A stretch of 64,000 nt of DNA from assembly GCA_036504095.1 (NCBI GenBank), contig DASXVS010000080.1, positions 242,691 to 306,690 of the forward strand, read 5' to 3'. Numbering within the stretch: the first letter of the stretch is position 1; each line of letters begins with the position of its first letter. The notes below the pieces were generated by a model. The model worked only from the letters and a program-made list of their open reading frames with translations, made no database searches and was not told where the DNA came from. Positions 53,743 through 62,801 of this stretch are shown here, in pieces. The stretch is from Armatimonadota bacterium (lineage in GTDB: Bacteria > Armatimonadota > DTGP01 > JAKQQT01). The translations under genes were made by a program, and so were the position numbers.

Positions 53743-55038
53743 ATGAGCGCCACGCCAGATGCCATAGAGATTCTGCCCGGGAAGCCCTCCGGCGCGCTGT
53801 CCGTTCCCTCCTCCAAGAGCTACACCAACCGCGCCTTGCTCCTGGCCGCCCTCGCCGTTGGCGAAAGCACCATACGTAACCCCCTCCGAAGCGATGACGC
53901 GGAGGCCATGATACAGGCGCTCCGGGCGCTCGGGGTGCAGATCGAGGACGCGGGTGACCACCTGGTCGTTCGAGGGACGGGCGGTTTCGCCCCGCCGGGA
54001 GGCCCGATCGACTGCCGCGATTCCGGGACCACGATCCGTTTCCTCACCGCGGCCGCGGCGCTCTGCGATTTCCCGGTGACACTGTCCGGATCGCCGCAGC
54101 TTTGCGGGCGTCCACTTGGCCCGCTCCTCGACGCACTGGCCGGCCTCGGGGTCGTTGTCGATGCCTCGGATGGCTGTCCGCCCGTGGCCATTCATGGCCC
54201 GGTGCGTTCCACCAACGCCACCATCGACGCCGCGAAGAGCAGTCAGTACGCTTCGGCGCTCTTGATGGCGCTGGGCGCCATTGGGCAGCAGGAGGCTTCT
54301 GTATCGGTGCGCCACCTGGTCTCCAGGCCGTATGTCACGATGACCATCGAATCCATGCGCGCGTTCGGCGTCGATTGGGGCGAGAGGCTCCCGGGCTCCG
54401 ATGTATTCGGGCCGTTGGAGCCCGGTTACTACCGGCCCATCGACTACCGGGTGGAATTCGACGCATCCTCGGCCGGTCACATTTGGGCGGTTGCGGCGAT
54501 AGCGGGCGGGCGTGTCACGGTCTCTCCGGCGACCCGCAGCACGGGCCAGCCGGACATCCGGCTGCTGGACACGCTGGAAGCCATGGGCTGCGTCGTGACC
54601 GAAGCGGGTGGCGGCGTGAGCGTCGAACGAATCGGGGCGCTTCGGGCGCCCGGCGGGGTGGATATGTCGGACTGGCCGGATATGCTCACAACCCTGGCGG
54701 TCATCGCGGCTTTCGCACCCGGCGAAACGGAGATCACCGGCGTTGCGCACGCCCGGGGCCACGAAACGGACCGCGTGACCGCCACCGCGCATGAACTAAG
54801 CAAAATGGGCGTCCAGGTCGAAGAGCGGCCCGATGGGCTGCTGGTCATCGGTGGCGCTCCGCATGGAGCCAGGATCGATTCCCACGGCGATCACCGCATG
54901 GCGATGGCGTTCGCCGCGGCCGGCTCCGTCGTTCCGGGCGTTATCATCGAAGGCCCTGCGTGTGTTCGAAAAACCTACCCGGGATTCTGGAACGACCTTC
55001 GCCGTCTCGGCGTTTTTTCGCGGGAGGCGAACCCATGA
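53743..55038 (+). CDS. aroA: 3-phosphoshikimate 1-carboxyvinyltransferase
   Basis: 431 aa. GKPSGALSVPSSKSYTNRAL has the substrate-binding Lys and Ser of EPSP synthase. GPIDCRDSGTTIRFLTAAAA and PVTLSGSPQLCGRPLGPLLD are the PEP/shikimate blocks, and SHGDHRMAMAFAAAGSV is the late motif. It makes EPSP from shikimate-3-phosphate and PEP for aromatic amino acids. The stop overlaps the ATG of the NUDIX gene (ATGA). The lack of a nearby Shine-Dalgarno is mild: CATATG directly before the reading frame. Confidence 0.96.
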   Translation: MSATPDAIEILPGKPSGALSVPSSKSYTNRALLLAALAVGESTIRNPLRSDDAEAMIQALRALGVQIEDAGDHLVVRGTGGFAPPGGPIDCRDSGTTIRFLTAAAALCDFPVTLSGSPQLCGRPLGPLLDALAGLGVVVDASDGCPPVAIHGPVRSTNATIDAAKSSQYASALLMALGAIGQQEASVSVRHLVSRPYVTMTIESMRAFGVDWGERLPGSDVFGPLEPGYYRPIDYRVEFDASSAGHIWAVAAIAGGRVTVSPATRSTGQPDIRLLDTLEAMGCVVTEAGGGVSVERIGALRAPGGVDMSDWPDMLTTLAVIAAFAPGETEITGVAHARGHETDRVTATAHELSKMGVQVEERPDGLLVIGGAPHGARIDSHGDHRMAMAFAAAGSVVPGVIIEGPACVRKTYPGFWNDLRRLGVFSREANP

Positions 55039-55514
55039 GCAGGGAATATCCCGCCAGGCCGATCGCCTCGGCCGCGGGAATCGTGCTGCAGGATGACATG
55101 GTGCTGCTCATCCGCAGAGCGCTTCCGCCCGGACTGGGCATCTGGACTTTTCCGGGAGGCGCCGTTGAAGTTGGCGAAACGGCGCGCGAAGCGTGCGCCC
55201 GAGAACTCCTTGAGGAGACGGGACTCCGGGTCCTCGTTGGGCCGGTCGTTGAGGCGGTCGACATAATGCAGTTGGAAGGCGCCCGCTGGCGCTACCATTA
55301 CACAGTGATGGATTTTCTCGCCGAGGTCGCGCCCGGTTCCGGCGGTCTCGAAGCCGGTTCAGACGCGTGCGAGGCCGTCTGGGCGCCGCTTGGCGACCTC
55401 GGTCGGTATGAACTCGCTCCGCTCACACGGCAAGTGCTCGAAAGGGCGCGATGGATGCGCACGATCGGCCCGGGCCCGTTGATCGAACCCGGCGCGAGGA
55501 CCAATATCGGGTAG
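55035..55514 (+). CDS. NUDIX hydrolase
   Basis: 159 aa from ATG 55035, overlapping the aroA stop; GGGAGG lies upstream. The NUDIX box at about residues 41-64, GGAVEVGETAREACARELLE then ETGL, fits GX5EX7REUXEEXGU fully. RPIASAAGIVLQDDMVLLIR precedes it and TWDFLA-type strands follow (HYTVMDFLAEVA). It hydrolyses nucleoside diphosphate derivatives or similar; the substrate is not known. It is the second gene of the aroA unit. Confidence 0.92.
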   Translation: MSREYPARPIASAAGIVLQDDMVLLIRRALPPGLGIWTFPGGAVEVGETAREACARELLEETGLRVLVGPVVEAVDIMQLEGARWRYHYTVMDFLAEVAPGSGGLEAGSDACEAVWAPLGDLGRYELAPLTRQVLERARWMRTIGPGPLIEPGARTNIG

Positions 55515-55598
55515 CGGACGCCGGCATTTCACGAGAACAGGCGCTGCGCCGATGTCTCGGCAGCAAGCCTTCTCGCTCATCGTTTTGCAGGGGGTATC

Positions 55599-56210
55599 AT
55601 GGACGGCATCTACGTAATTACTGAACGCAAGCGGGGGCATATCGAAGTGGCGCAGGCCGCTCTCGAAGGCGGCGCGCGAACCATACAATTGCGCGACAAA
55701 ACGGCGAACACCTGGCAGATGGTCGCCTGGGCGGAAAAAATACGGCGTCTGTGCGACCAGTATCGCGCGCTCTTCATCGTCAATGACCGGCTCGATGTCG
55801 CTATGGCGGCGGGCGCCTGGGGCGTTCATCTCGGTTCCGAGGATATGCCCATCCCGCACGCGCGCCGGATACTCGGGCGTGAAGCCGTGATCGGCGCGTC
55901 CGTGGCTAATGTCTTCGAAGCGACGGCCGCCCAGGCAGCGGGGGCCAGTTACGTCACGATCGGCGCGATCTACAGTACGCAAACCAAACCCGACGCTGGA
56001 GCGCCCGTCGGCCCGCACTCCATCGCGGAGGTCAAGGCGGCTGTAACGATACCGGTTGTCGCCATCGGCGGCATCCATATTGAACAGGTCGCGGAATGCC
56101 GCGCTCAGGGCGCCGACGCGGCCGCCGTTGTATCCGCCGTCACGGCAAGCCCCGATATGGTCGAGGCGACGCGGGCGCTGGTTGCAGCCTGGGAGGCCGC
56201 GAAGGCGTGA
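55599..56210 (+). CDS. thiE: Thiamine-phosphate synthase
   Basis: 203 aa, normal length. The barrel is short and clear: LEGGARTIQLRDKTANTWQM, ALFIVNDRLDVAMAAGAWGV, HLGSEDMPIPHARRILGREA, YVTIGAIYSTQTKPDAGAPV, VVAIGGIHIEQVAECRAQGA. It joins HMP-PP and thiazole-phosphate. An 84-nt leader separates it from the NUDIX gene; I see no TPP-riboswitch core (no CTGAGA). The stop overlaps the next ATG. Confidence 0.93.
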   Translation: MDGIYVITERKRGHIEVAQAALEGGARTIQLRDKTANTWQMVAWAEKIRRLCDQYRALFIVNDRLDVAMAAGAWGVHLGSEDMPIPHARRILGREAVIGASVANVFEATAAQAAGASYVTIGAIYSTQTKPDAGAPVGPHSIAEVKAAVTIPVVAIGGIHIEQVAECRAQGADAAAVVSAVTASPDMVEATRALVAAWEAAKA

Positions 56211-56629
56211 TGGCGCCGCCGGAGCAGACGTCTATCGACCAGTCTCCGTGCAATGGCTGCACCAATTGCATGCACCGATGTACGGCCGGCATTGCGCTGT
56301 CGCTGGCCGAATATCAGGCCATCCGGGCCTGTCTCCAGCGCATCCCACTCGAAGAGCGTCTGCGGGTCCTTGGGCAAGACAAGGTTCAGCCCTGGCCCGG
56401 CGATTCCGATGGCGTCACCTACACGGCTTGCCGTTTTCTCGACCTCCGTACCCGCCTTTGCCTGGTGTACGAAGCCCGACCCCTCATCTGCCGCCTCTTC
56501 GGACACGTGGAATGGCTCCCCTGTCCGACCGGCGTTGTCACGGCCCAATGGGACGGCGGCCCGGACGCAATGCGCGCCCGAGCCGCAATCGATACAAAGA
56601 CCTGGGAAGAGTGGGAAGCACGGGGCTGA
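56210..56629 (+). CDS. YkgJ-type cysteine-cluster protein
   Basis: 139 aa from ATG 56210 (overlap with thiE stop). The N-terminal cysteines SPCNGCTNCMHRCTAG are at residues 14, 17, 20 and 24. Later CRFLDLRTRLCLVYEARPLI and CRLFGHVEWLPC complete the CxxxCxxC-like zinc or iron-sulfur cluster set of the YkgJ family (formerly UPF0153). Proteins of this type are thought to bind a metal centre and are of unknown role. It is the last gene in the aroA-NUDIX-thiE group. Confidence 0.85.
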   Translation: MAPPEQTSIDQSPCNGCTNCMHRCTAGIALSLAEYQAIRACLQRIPLEERLRVLGQDKVQPWPGDSDGVTYTACRFLDLRTRLCLVYEARPLICRLFGHVEWLPCPTGVVTAQWDGGPDAMRARAAIDTKTWEEWEARG

Positions 56630-56680
56630 GGGCGGCGCGCTCTCCGGCCTTCGCCGGCAATCCGCCAACGGCCCGGGCCT

Positions 56681-57436
56681 TCACATCTTGATCGTTCCGC
56701 ACGCCGCTTCGACGATGCCGTCCATCGTGCCCTGGCTGAAATACTGCTGCATCAGGCAGGGATCGCTCTGGCAGTTCGCCGAGTCCACGTTCACATCCCA
56801 GCAGTAAGACGCCGTGATGGTGCCGCCCCCGACGAATAATGGCGACTGGTTCAGCTTGATGTTGATCACCCCTTCGTGGTGCTGGCACCAGTAGCACGGC
56901 CCGGTTCCGAACATTGAGGTTGGCCGTTGAGTGTTGGCGCCGATGATTCCCCGCATTGAGAAGGTGCCGATCAGGGCGGGCGGCGATGACTGGTCATAGA
57001 CCTTGCCGTTGGCGTTGTGCCGCCCAACGCGCGTGTTGTCTACCTGGGTGGGCGAGCCGAACGGGTCGAACAGGCGGGTCAGGCTGAAATAGTCACCCAC
57101 CAGCGTGCCTTTCAACTGCTGGACCTCGTCGCAGGGTGTCTGAACGGAGAAGTCTATCACCATCTGGCCGTAGTTCACCTGTCGGCTCTTGGCGCCGGGA
57201 ACACCCGCGATCGGCTGGCAGTTCAGGATGATCACCGTGGTTGATGCGGTGGGTGTGATGGTGCTTATGCCGGGCAGTATGCGGCCGCTGATCATGCGGC
57301 TGAACTGGCGAATTTCACTGCCGGTCCCCGTGTACGTGAGACACGGGGCGCCCTGAGCGTAGGACGCCGTCCCTGTGGCCGCGAGACTGGCCGCTGCCAA
57401 CGCGCCCCGAAGTATCTGATTCAAATCGGTTTTCAT
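56681..57436 (-). CDS. Secreted CYxCxHH protein, paralog 1
   Basis: 251 aa from ATG 57436 (AAGGAGATAAGACGA upstream). Signal peptide RGALAAASLAATGTASYAQ. The mature part starts GAPCLTYTGTGSEIRQFSRM and has GPCYWCQHHEGVINI near residue 190, and DPCLMQQYFSQGTMDGIVEA near the end. The neighbour at 57514 has CYECGHHTGEMVI and DPCLTAFTIDGGTLDGI at the same points, so these are tandem paralogs. The fixed cysteines and CYxCxHH could bind a metal or form disulfides. Family unrecognised. Confidence 0.7.
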   Translation of the reverse strand: MKTDLNQILRGALAAASLAATGTASYAQGAPCLTYTGTGSEIRQFSRMISGRILPGISTITPTASTTVIILNCQPIAGVPGAKSRQVNYGQMVIDFSVQTPCDEVQQLKGTLVGDYFSLTRLFDPFGSPTQVDNTRVGRHNANGKVYDQSSPPALIGTFSMRGIIGANTQRPTSMFGTGPCYWCQHHEGVINIKLNQSPLFVGGGTITASYCWDVNVDSANCQSDPCLMQQYFSQGTMDGIVEAACGTIKM

Positions 57437-57513
57437 TCGTCTTATCTCCTTCCGCCGTGCGGCGGGCAAGACTCCCCTGAAGGGATTGCGCCGAAGAGCG
57501 CTCGTGGCTGCCT

Positions 57514-58224
57514 CTATTGGCACACGCGGAAATTGATGCCGTCCAGGGTGCCGCCGTCGATGGTGAATGCGGTGAGGCACGGGTCGCCGTTGTCACAACT
57601 CGTCGAGTTCACGTAGATGGCGTCGAACTGGTAGAAAGCCTTGATTGTGCCGGCCTTATTCACTGCGCCGGTCACACTGAGGAACGTGATCACCATTTCG
57701 CCCGTGTGATGGCCGCATTCGTAGCAGTCGCCGACACCGAACTTCATCGGAGCGCGCGACGTATTCGTGCCGATGGTGCCCTCAAACTTGACCGTTGCAA
57801 TGACGTTGCCGGCCGAATCCTTGAGGCTGCCGAAGCCGTTGTGCCAACCGATTCGCGGGTTGAGCGTCTGATTCTGCCAGGGATCAACGATGCGGACCTG
57901 GCTGTAGTAGTACCCGTCCAGTGTCATCGGCTTCTGCAGTTCGTCGCAGGGCGTGATGTTGGTGAGGTCCAGGTGGAACGGCTGGCGGTAGGTATAGCGA
58001 TCGACCTCGCCCGCGCCGGCCGCGTTCGCACAGATGTAGAAATATGTGATCCCGGGCTGAGCCGTGCCCACGAGGTTGCGGCTGATGTCCAGCATCTGCC
58101 CACCGTACGGTCGTGGCGTTGTGGCACAGGGCAAACCCTGCGCGAAGGCGGTTGCGGCGATGGTCAACGTGGTGCAACAGATGATCGTGACGACGCGAAC
58201 CGCTCGAAAGATCGTTGCGAACAT
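57514..58224 (-). CDS. Secreted CYxCxHH protein, paralog 2
   Basis: 236 aa from ATG 58224 with GAGGAGG 8 nt upstream. Signal peptide VVTIICCTTLTIAATAFAQ, then GLPCATTPRPYGGQMLDISR. GVGDCYECGHHTGEMVITFL carries the shared CYxCxHHxGE motif. The end, DNGDPCLTAFTIDGGTLDGI then NFRVC, has paired cysteines. Composition is beta-rich, with Asn/Thr/Gly. It is related to the gene at 56681 but strongly diverged outside the motif. A binding or surface role is guessed from the signal peptide only. Confidence 0.7.
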   Translation of the reverse strand: MFATIFRAVRVVTIICCTTLTIAATAFAQGLPCATTPRPYGGQMLDISRNLVGTAQPGITYFYICANAAGAGEVDRYTYRQPFHLDLTNITPCDELQKPMTLDGYYYSQVRIVDPWQNQTLNPRIGWHNGFGSLKDSAGNVIATVKFEGTIGTNTSRAPMKFGVGDCYECGHHTGEMVITFLSVTGAVNKAGTIKAFYQFDAIYVNSTSCDNGDPCLTAFTIDGGTLDGINFRVCQ

Positions 58225-58297
58225 ATCCGAAATCCTCCTCGGTTTACCCGGCCTCACGGCCGGATGGGGCGGTTGACTGCCGCCCGCGGTATTGATG

Positions 58298-59047
58298 TCA
58301 AAGCCCATAGGACTTCCGCGCGATGAGCACCACGTTGACGATGTCCATCGCGCCGGTCCCGGCTAAATCGCCACGTTCGACTTCGTCGCACTGCGCCTCA
58401 TCGATGCCGCTCACCAGCAGCAGTCCGCGAACGGCGTCGATCAGGGTCACGCTGCCGTCGCCATCCACATCGCCAGGCACGAATGACTGCGCATAGACGA
58501 CGCTCAACGAGCCGGCGATGTCCTCCGGACCGGCGCCGCTGAGCGCAACCGTTGGCGCCGTATTGGCGACGGTGATCATCTTGGGTATGCAATCAGTCGC
58601 GCTGAACTCAACCGAGTTGAGCGCGGTTGATGCGGTGAGGGTCAACGTATCGCCGTACGGGCCCACCGATCCGGTGATCGTCAGCGGTATGACCGCCGCC
58701 GAAGGCGATGCAGAAGGGTCGAGCAGTTGCACGTCGAGGTCGAGAGAAGCGCCGTCGAACGCCACTGAATTGAGGTCGGTCGCGGCGGTAGAGATGCTGC
58801 CCAGATTGACCGACAGCAGGTTTCCGGGGAGCAGGACAACGCTAAGATCGGCGCTGCTGAAGGTGATTGTCGCTGTGCGAAGCGTGAGCGTGGAGATCGT
58901 GCTGGAATTGCTCGCGGTAGCTCCGGACGTGCCGGGGTCAAAACTGCCGTGAACGCTGAGCGAGATACCGGTCGGCATCGACGCGAGAGCGCCGGCTTCA
59001 ATCAACAGCATGGCCCACAGCACAGCAGAACGAAGAAAGAAGCGCAT
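58298..59047 (-). CDS. Secreted protein with dockerin-like C-terminus
   Basis: 249 aa from ATG 59047 with GGAGGAAACCG upstream. Signal peptide MRFFLRSAVLWAMLLIEAGA, then a Ser/Thr-rich beta part (GATASNSSTISTLTLRTATI). The last 60 residues, FVPGDVDGDGSVTLIDAVRG then a second half with GDLAGTGAMDIVNVVLIAR, carry two EF-hand-like Ca-binding loops as in type I dockerins; the second is degenerate. No cohesin is visible. The N-terminal domain is unrecognised. Confidence 0.75.
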   Translation of the reverse strand: MRFFLRSAVLWAMLLIEAGALASMPTGISLSVHGSFDPGTSGATASNSSTISTLTLRTATITFSSADLSVVLLPGNLLSVNLGSISTAATDLNSVAFDGASLDLDVQLLDPSASPSAAVIPLTITGSVGPYGDTLTLTASTALNSVEFSATDCIPKMITVANTAPTVALSGAGPEDIAGSLSVVYAQSFVPGDVDGDGSVTLIDAVRGLLLVSGIDEAQCDEVERGDLAGTGAMDIVNVVLIARKSYGL

Positions 59048-59303
59048 ATCGGTTTCCTCCGCCGGGCGATGCCCGGCTGTGAACTGGAGCGCGCCCCGGG
59101 CCGCATCGCGGCGGTCCCGGGGCCGGGAGTCAGACTCCTGCGCCCATATAACCGAAAGCGCTCTACATTCTTTCAGGGAAATCTCAACGGATCCGCGCGA
59201 TTTTACGCGCCCTGAGGGGAGTGCGACATCTGAGGGGCAGTGGGCGGAAATGGGCGGGAAACGGCCCAAACCGTGGCGGTAAGGCGGCGCGTTCCGAGGG
59301 TGG

Positions 59304-60299
59304 TCAGTGAAGCGGATCTAGCCCGACGGCGGCGCGTATGATCCGGGTCGCGTCCAGGATATTGATCGCACGGTCCGGCACAACGTCGCCCAGAGACGTC
59401 GTAACCGGATCTATTCCGGACATTCCGCCGGCAACCCGCAGGACCAGGGCTGCGTCGCGTACTGTCACGGCGCCATCCATGTCCACGTCGCCCGCGCCGG
59501 GATGCGGATCGACCGTAACCCAGTTGTCGAAGATAACATCGTCGCTGGCCGACGAACCAATTCCGGGCACGTTACCGGGAGTCTGAGGGCCGGATGCGGA
59601 GCCCCACCACTGGCCGGACGCGTCTACCGGCACCACATCCGCGTTGTAAACACCGAAGACGCCATTGTCGATCGTGTTCGAATCGGGGCCGACGCCGAAT
59701 ACCGTGGAACCGGAAACAACGTGAATGGCAGCGTCCGTGGGCTGGTCGCCGCCGTCCGAGAAAAACCGCGAGCGCGAAAGAGTGATTGAACCGCCGTCGA
59801 TAAACACGCCACTGGAATTGGATCCGCTGACTTCGCAGCTCGTGAGCGAGAGCTGCGGCGCGATGGTGGATGGGCCGAGAACGCGTACCATTCCGGTCAC
59901 ATCGCCCGGCCCCGCGGCGCCTCCGCCTCGGATGTTGCAACTCGTGAGGGTCGCTTGTCCCGTAGCCGAAACGACGATCCCGCCCCATGGCCCGGTCGTG
60001 GCGTCGGAGGGGATCAGGTATATCGGGAACGTGTCGCTGCCGATCGCGCTGAGCGTGCCGTCAACGAGCAGGGATGCGCCCGGCGCGAAACGCACCTGGA
60101 TGCCGCCGTGGATCCGCAGCGTTACGCCCGCCGGCACGTGGCAGTCACCGATCGCGATGACGGGGCTCATCAGCAGCGTCCAGTCGCCGCCAACGTCCCC
60201 GCTGACGGTACTGCCCTTCGCGGGCCTGGTGCACGTAACCAGAGTCAGCGCAGTCAACGCCGCTGTAAGGGGCCGTAAGGCTTTCAATAGTCCCGCCAT
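59304..60299 (-). CDS. Secreted beta-helix protein with dockerin-like tail
   Basis: 331 aa. The N-terminus LLKALRPLTAALTALTLVTC could be a signal peptide (a lipobox-like VTC is poor). Then GGDWTLLMSPVIAIGDCHVP and AGVTLRIHGGIQVRFAPGAS, a right-handed parallel beta-helix style (LTSCNIRGGGAAG; ITLSRSRFFSDGGDQ; TIDNGVFGVYNADVVP). The end, GAGDVDMDGAVTVRDAALVL then LGDVVPDRAINILDATRIIR, is dockerin-like with a first canonical loop. It sits in the same minus-strand secretome block as the other tail-bearing protein. Confidence 0.75.
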   Translation of the reverse strand: MAGLLKALRPLTAALTALTLVTCTRPAKGSTVSGDVGGDWTLLMSPVIAIGDCHVPAGVTLRIHGGIQVRFAPGASLLVDGTLSAIGSDTFPIYLIPSDATTGPWGGIVVSATGQATLTSCNIRGGGAAGPGDVTGMVRVLGPSTIAPQLSLTSCEVSGSNSSGVFIDGGSITLSRSRFFSDGGDQPTDAAIHVVSGSTVFGVGPDSNTIDNGVFGVYNADVVPVDASGQWWGSASGPQTPGNVPGIGSSASDDVIFDNWVTVDPHPGAGDVDMDGAVTVRDAALVLRVAGGMSGIDPVTTSLGDVVPDRAINILDATRIIRAAVGLDPLH

Positions 60300-60501
60300 T
60301 CAGGATTCTCAGTGCGTCTCAATCGGGGCAGATACGCGCAACGGGGGCCTGACCGGGAAATCCCAGGCCAATTCAAGTGTATCACACGAAGGCATTTTCC
60401 GTATAGGATTCATTACCGATCAACCGACGTTGCCGGCGTGCTTCATGCCCCATGAGCAAGAGAGCACAAAGCACGCCAACTTCAACGTTCGGATGACGCA
60501 C

Positions 60502-61347
60502 TCAGGCGGGTGTGGGTTCCAGGTCCTCGAGGCCCGTCACGTCATCCGGCGGGGGCGGAGGCATCGGGCGCTTCGGATAGGAATCGCCCGAGGATCCCGG
60601 GACCAGGAACGGGCGCAGCAGGTCTATCGGCAGCGGGAACAGCGTGGTGCTGTTGTTCTCGGTCGCTACTTCGGCGACCGTCTGAAGGTACCGCAGTTGG
60701 ATAGTGATGGGGTTCTGAGCCATTGTGTCCGCGGCCTGAAGCAATTTGGCCGCGGCTTGGAACTCGCCCTCCGCGTTGATGATTTTCGCGCGGCGTTCGC
60801 GTTCCACTTCGGCCTGGCGGGCCATGGCCCGCCGCATGCTCTCCGGCAGCACCACATCCCGAACTTCCACGGTGGTGATCTTCACGCCCCACGGTTCCGT
60901 TTGCTCATCCAGAACCACTTGCAGGCGCGCGTTGATATCGTCACGCTTGGCCAGGAGTTCGTCCAGTTCGCTCTGGCCGATGGTGCTCCGCAGGTTGGTC
61001 TGCGCGATCAGGGCCGTAGCGCGGACGAAAGACTCCACCTTGGTAATGGCGAACGCGGGGTCCACCACCTGGAAGTAGACGACAGCGTCAACGGCGACGG
61101 GCACGTTGTCCTTCGTCATCGTATCCTGCTTCGGCACGTCCATGGTGACAATTCGCAGATCCACACGGACCATTCGCTCGATGTATGGAATCAGGATGAT
61201 CAGGCCGGGTCCGCGAACCCCCACGAGGCGGCCAAGGCGGAACACGACCGCTCGCTCGTACTCCTGAGTGATGCGGAGCATCGGGCCCACGACAAACAGC
61301 AAGAGAATAACGCCTACGATCAGATAGGCGTTGAATGGGGTCTCCAT
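60502..61347 (-). CDS. Slipin/stomatin-like SPFH protein
   Basis: 281 aa, GGAGG 9 nt before the ATG. One N-terminal TM (YLIVGVILLLFVVGPML) precedes the SPFH/band-7 domain: EYERAVVFRLGRLVGVRGPG, TKDNVPVAVDAVVYFQVVDP, AQTNLRSTIGQSELDELLAK. A coiled-coil follows (AMARQAEVERERRAKIINAE). The C-terminal tail is Pro-rich. The family makes scaffold rings in membranes. It is the partner of the NfeD protein encoded 46 nt upstream, the well-known NfeD-slipin operon. Confidence 0.93.
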   Translation of the reverse strand: METPFNAYLIVGVILLLFVVGPMLRITQEYERAVVFRLGRLVGVRGPGLIILIPYIERMVRVDLRIVTMDVPKQDTMTKDNVPVAVDAVVYFQVVDPAFAITKVESFVRATALIAQTNLRSTIGQSELDELLAKRDDINARLQVVLDEQTEPWGVKITTVEVRDVVLPESMRRAMARQAEVERERRAKIINAEGEFQAAAKLLQAADTMAQNPITIQLRYLQTVAEVATENNSTTLFPLPIDLLRPFLVPGSSGDSYPKRPMPPPPPDDVTGLEDLEPTPA

Positions 61348-61393
61348 CAGGTCCTGCCTCCTTGCGTACAGATTTGCTTTGGGATACCGGCGT

Positions 61394-62644
61394 CTAGCGG
61401 ATGGGCTTCACCGTGAGGGTCAGCCCGTCGATTCCAACCACCTCCACCGTTCGCCCTTTGTCGATGGCGTCGGCGCAGACCGCCTTCCAAAGGGCGCCTT
61501 CGAAGAGCACGCGGCCCGGCGACCCGGGCTCGATCGGCGTCCGGGCCACGGCCGTCTTGCCCGCGATCGCCTCCCGGCCCATCGCCGCGGGACGGAACCG
61601 TGTCCGCACCGCCAACGTGATTAGCACCAGGAAGAAGGCGGTGGTGGTTATCGTCGCGCCGGCGATGAGTGCGGGCGAGACCGTTCCGAGAGGGCTCCGA
61701 ACCAGCATCAGCGAACCGAAAACGAATGCCACGACGCCACCGAATGCCAGCGTGCCATGAGCCGCCATCACCGCGTCTCCGATGAACAAGCCGACCGCCA
61801 GAACGATCAACAACAGTCCGGCGACATTGACCGTCAAAATGGCCATCGAATAGAAAGCCAGCACCGCGCATATCGCGCCGGCAACCCCCGGAAAAACCGC
61901 CCCCGGGTGGCTCAGTTCCGCGATGAGCCCGTAGATGGCGACGAGCATCAGGATGTATCCCACGTTGGGGTTGGCCAACAGATGGAGCACACCGAGGCGG
62001 AACGGCATGTCGTCCACCTCGACGCGCGCTGCCGACAGAGACAGCGCGTTTCCCCTCACCTTCCGGCCGTCCAGTTTCCGCAGCAGTTCGCCGATGTCCG
62101 AGGCCTTCACGTCCGCCAGGCCAAGCCTCAGGGCTTCGTCGACCGTTGTGGATGTGGCGCTCGTGACGATCTGCTGCGCCCATTTCGCCGGGCGATGACG
62201 CTGAACGGCCAGCGCCCGGGCGCGGGCGGCCGAATCGTTGACGATTTTGCGGGACAGGTCCTTGCCCGTGAGACCGTCGATGGGAGTGGCGGCGCCGATA
62301 TTCGTGGCGGGCGCCATCGCGATCAGGTCGGCGGACAGGGCGATGACCGCACCGGCGCTGGCGGCGCGCGCCCCGGGAGGCGTCACAAACACGCAGACGG
62401 GGACGCGGCTGGCGAGAAGGCGCTGAACGATGGACTCCATTGAGTCCACCAGGCCGCCGGGGGTGTCCATCTGGATGACAACCAGGACGCTATCGGGGCT
62501 GTCGTTCGCGGCGCGGACGCCGAGGTCCACATATTCCGCGGTGGCGGGGTCGATTCCGCCGTTGACGTTCAGCACGCGAACGGTGGCCGCGCGCGCAGAT
62601 GCGGATAGCGCGAGGAGCATCAGGGTAAACAGGAACGACCGCAT
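61394..62644 (-). CDS. NfeD-family membrane serine protease
   Basis: 416 aa from ATG 62644 with GGGGGG upstream. Signal peptide SFLFTLMLLALSASARAA, then the ClpP-like domain: VLVVIQMDTPGGLVDSMESI and VFVTPPGARAASAGAVIALS, where the Ser after AA is the catalytic nucleophile. Middle TM helices (VGYILMLVAIYGLIAELSHP; SMAILTVNVAGLLLIVLAVG) lead to a C-terminal OB-fold (PIEPGSPGRVLFEGALWKAV). Long-form NfeD proteases cut slipin-type partners, here the next gene. Length fits the long form. Confidence 0.92.
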   Translation of the reverse strand: MRSFLFTLMLLALSASARAATVRVLNVNGGIDPATAEYVDLGVRAANDSPDSVLVVIQMDTPGGLVDSMESIVQRLLASRVPVCVFVTPPGARAASAGAVIALSADLIAMAPATNIGAATPIDGLTGKDLSRKIVNDSAARARALAVQRHRPAKWAQQIVTSATSTTVDEALRLGLADVKASDIGELLRKLDGRKVRGNALSLSAARVEVDDMPFRLGVLHLLANPNVGYILMLVAIYGLIAELSHPGAVFPGVAGAICAVLAFYSMAILTVNVAGLLLIVLAVGLFIGDAVMAAHGTLAFGGVVAFVFGSLMLVRSPLGTVSPALIAGATITTTAFFLVLITLAVRTRFRPAAMGREAIAGKTAVARTPIEPGSPGRVLFEGALWKAVCADAIDKGRTVEVVGIDGLTLTVKPIR

Positions 62645-62801
62645 GGCAGACCCCCCCTTCAACGCAAATGATACACCCTGGTGAGCGATCATGGCGAGTT
62701 GCCTCAAGCCGCGGGTCCAGTGTCGGATCGGGTGTCGGCAATTCCGGGCCCCGCCGGCGTGCTAGAATCCGTACGGAAGCACTCACACGGAGGTCAGGGA
62801 C

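Noticed and set aside
55515..55598. A TPP riboswitch before thiE
   Set aside because: The 84-nt gap lacks the CTGAGA core and the second helix; nothing pairs as the consensus needs.
59725..61416. A 563-codon plus-strand frame over the secretome block and the slipin gene
   Set aside because: It spans two real minus-strand genes and the gap between them with no recognisable domain.
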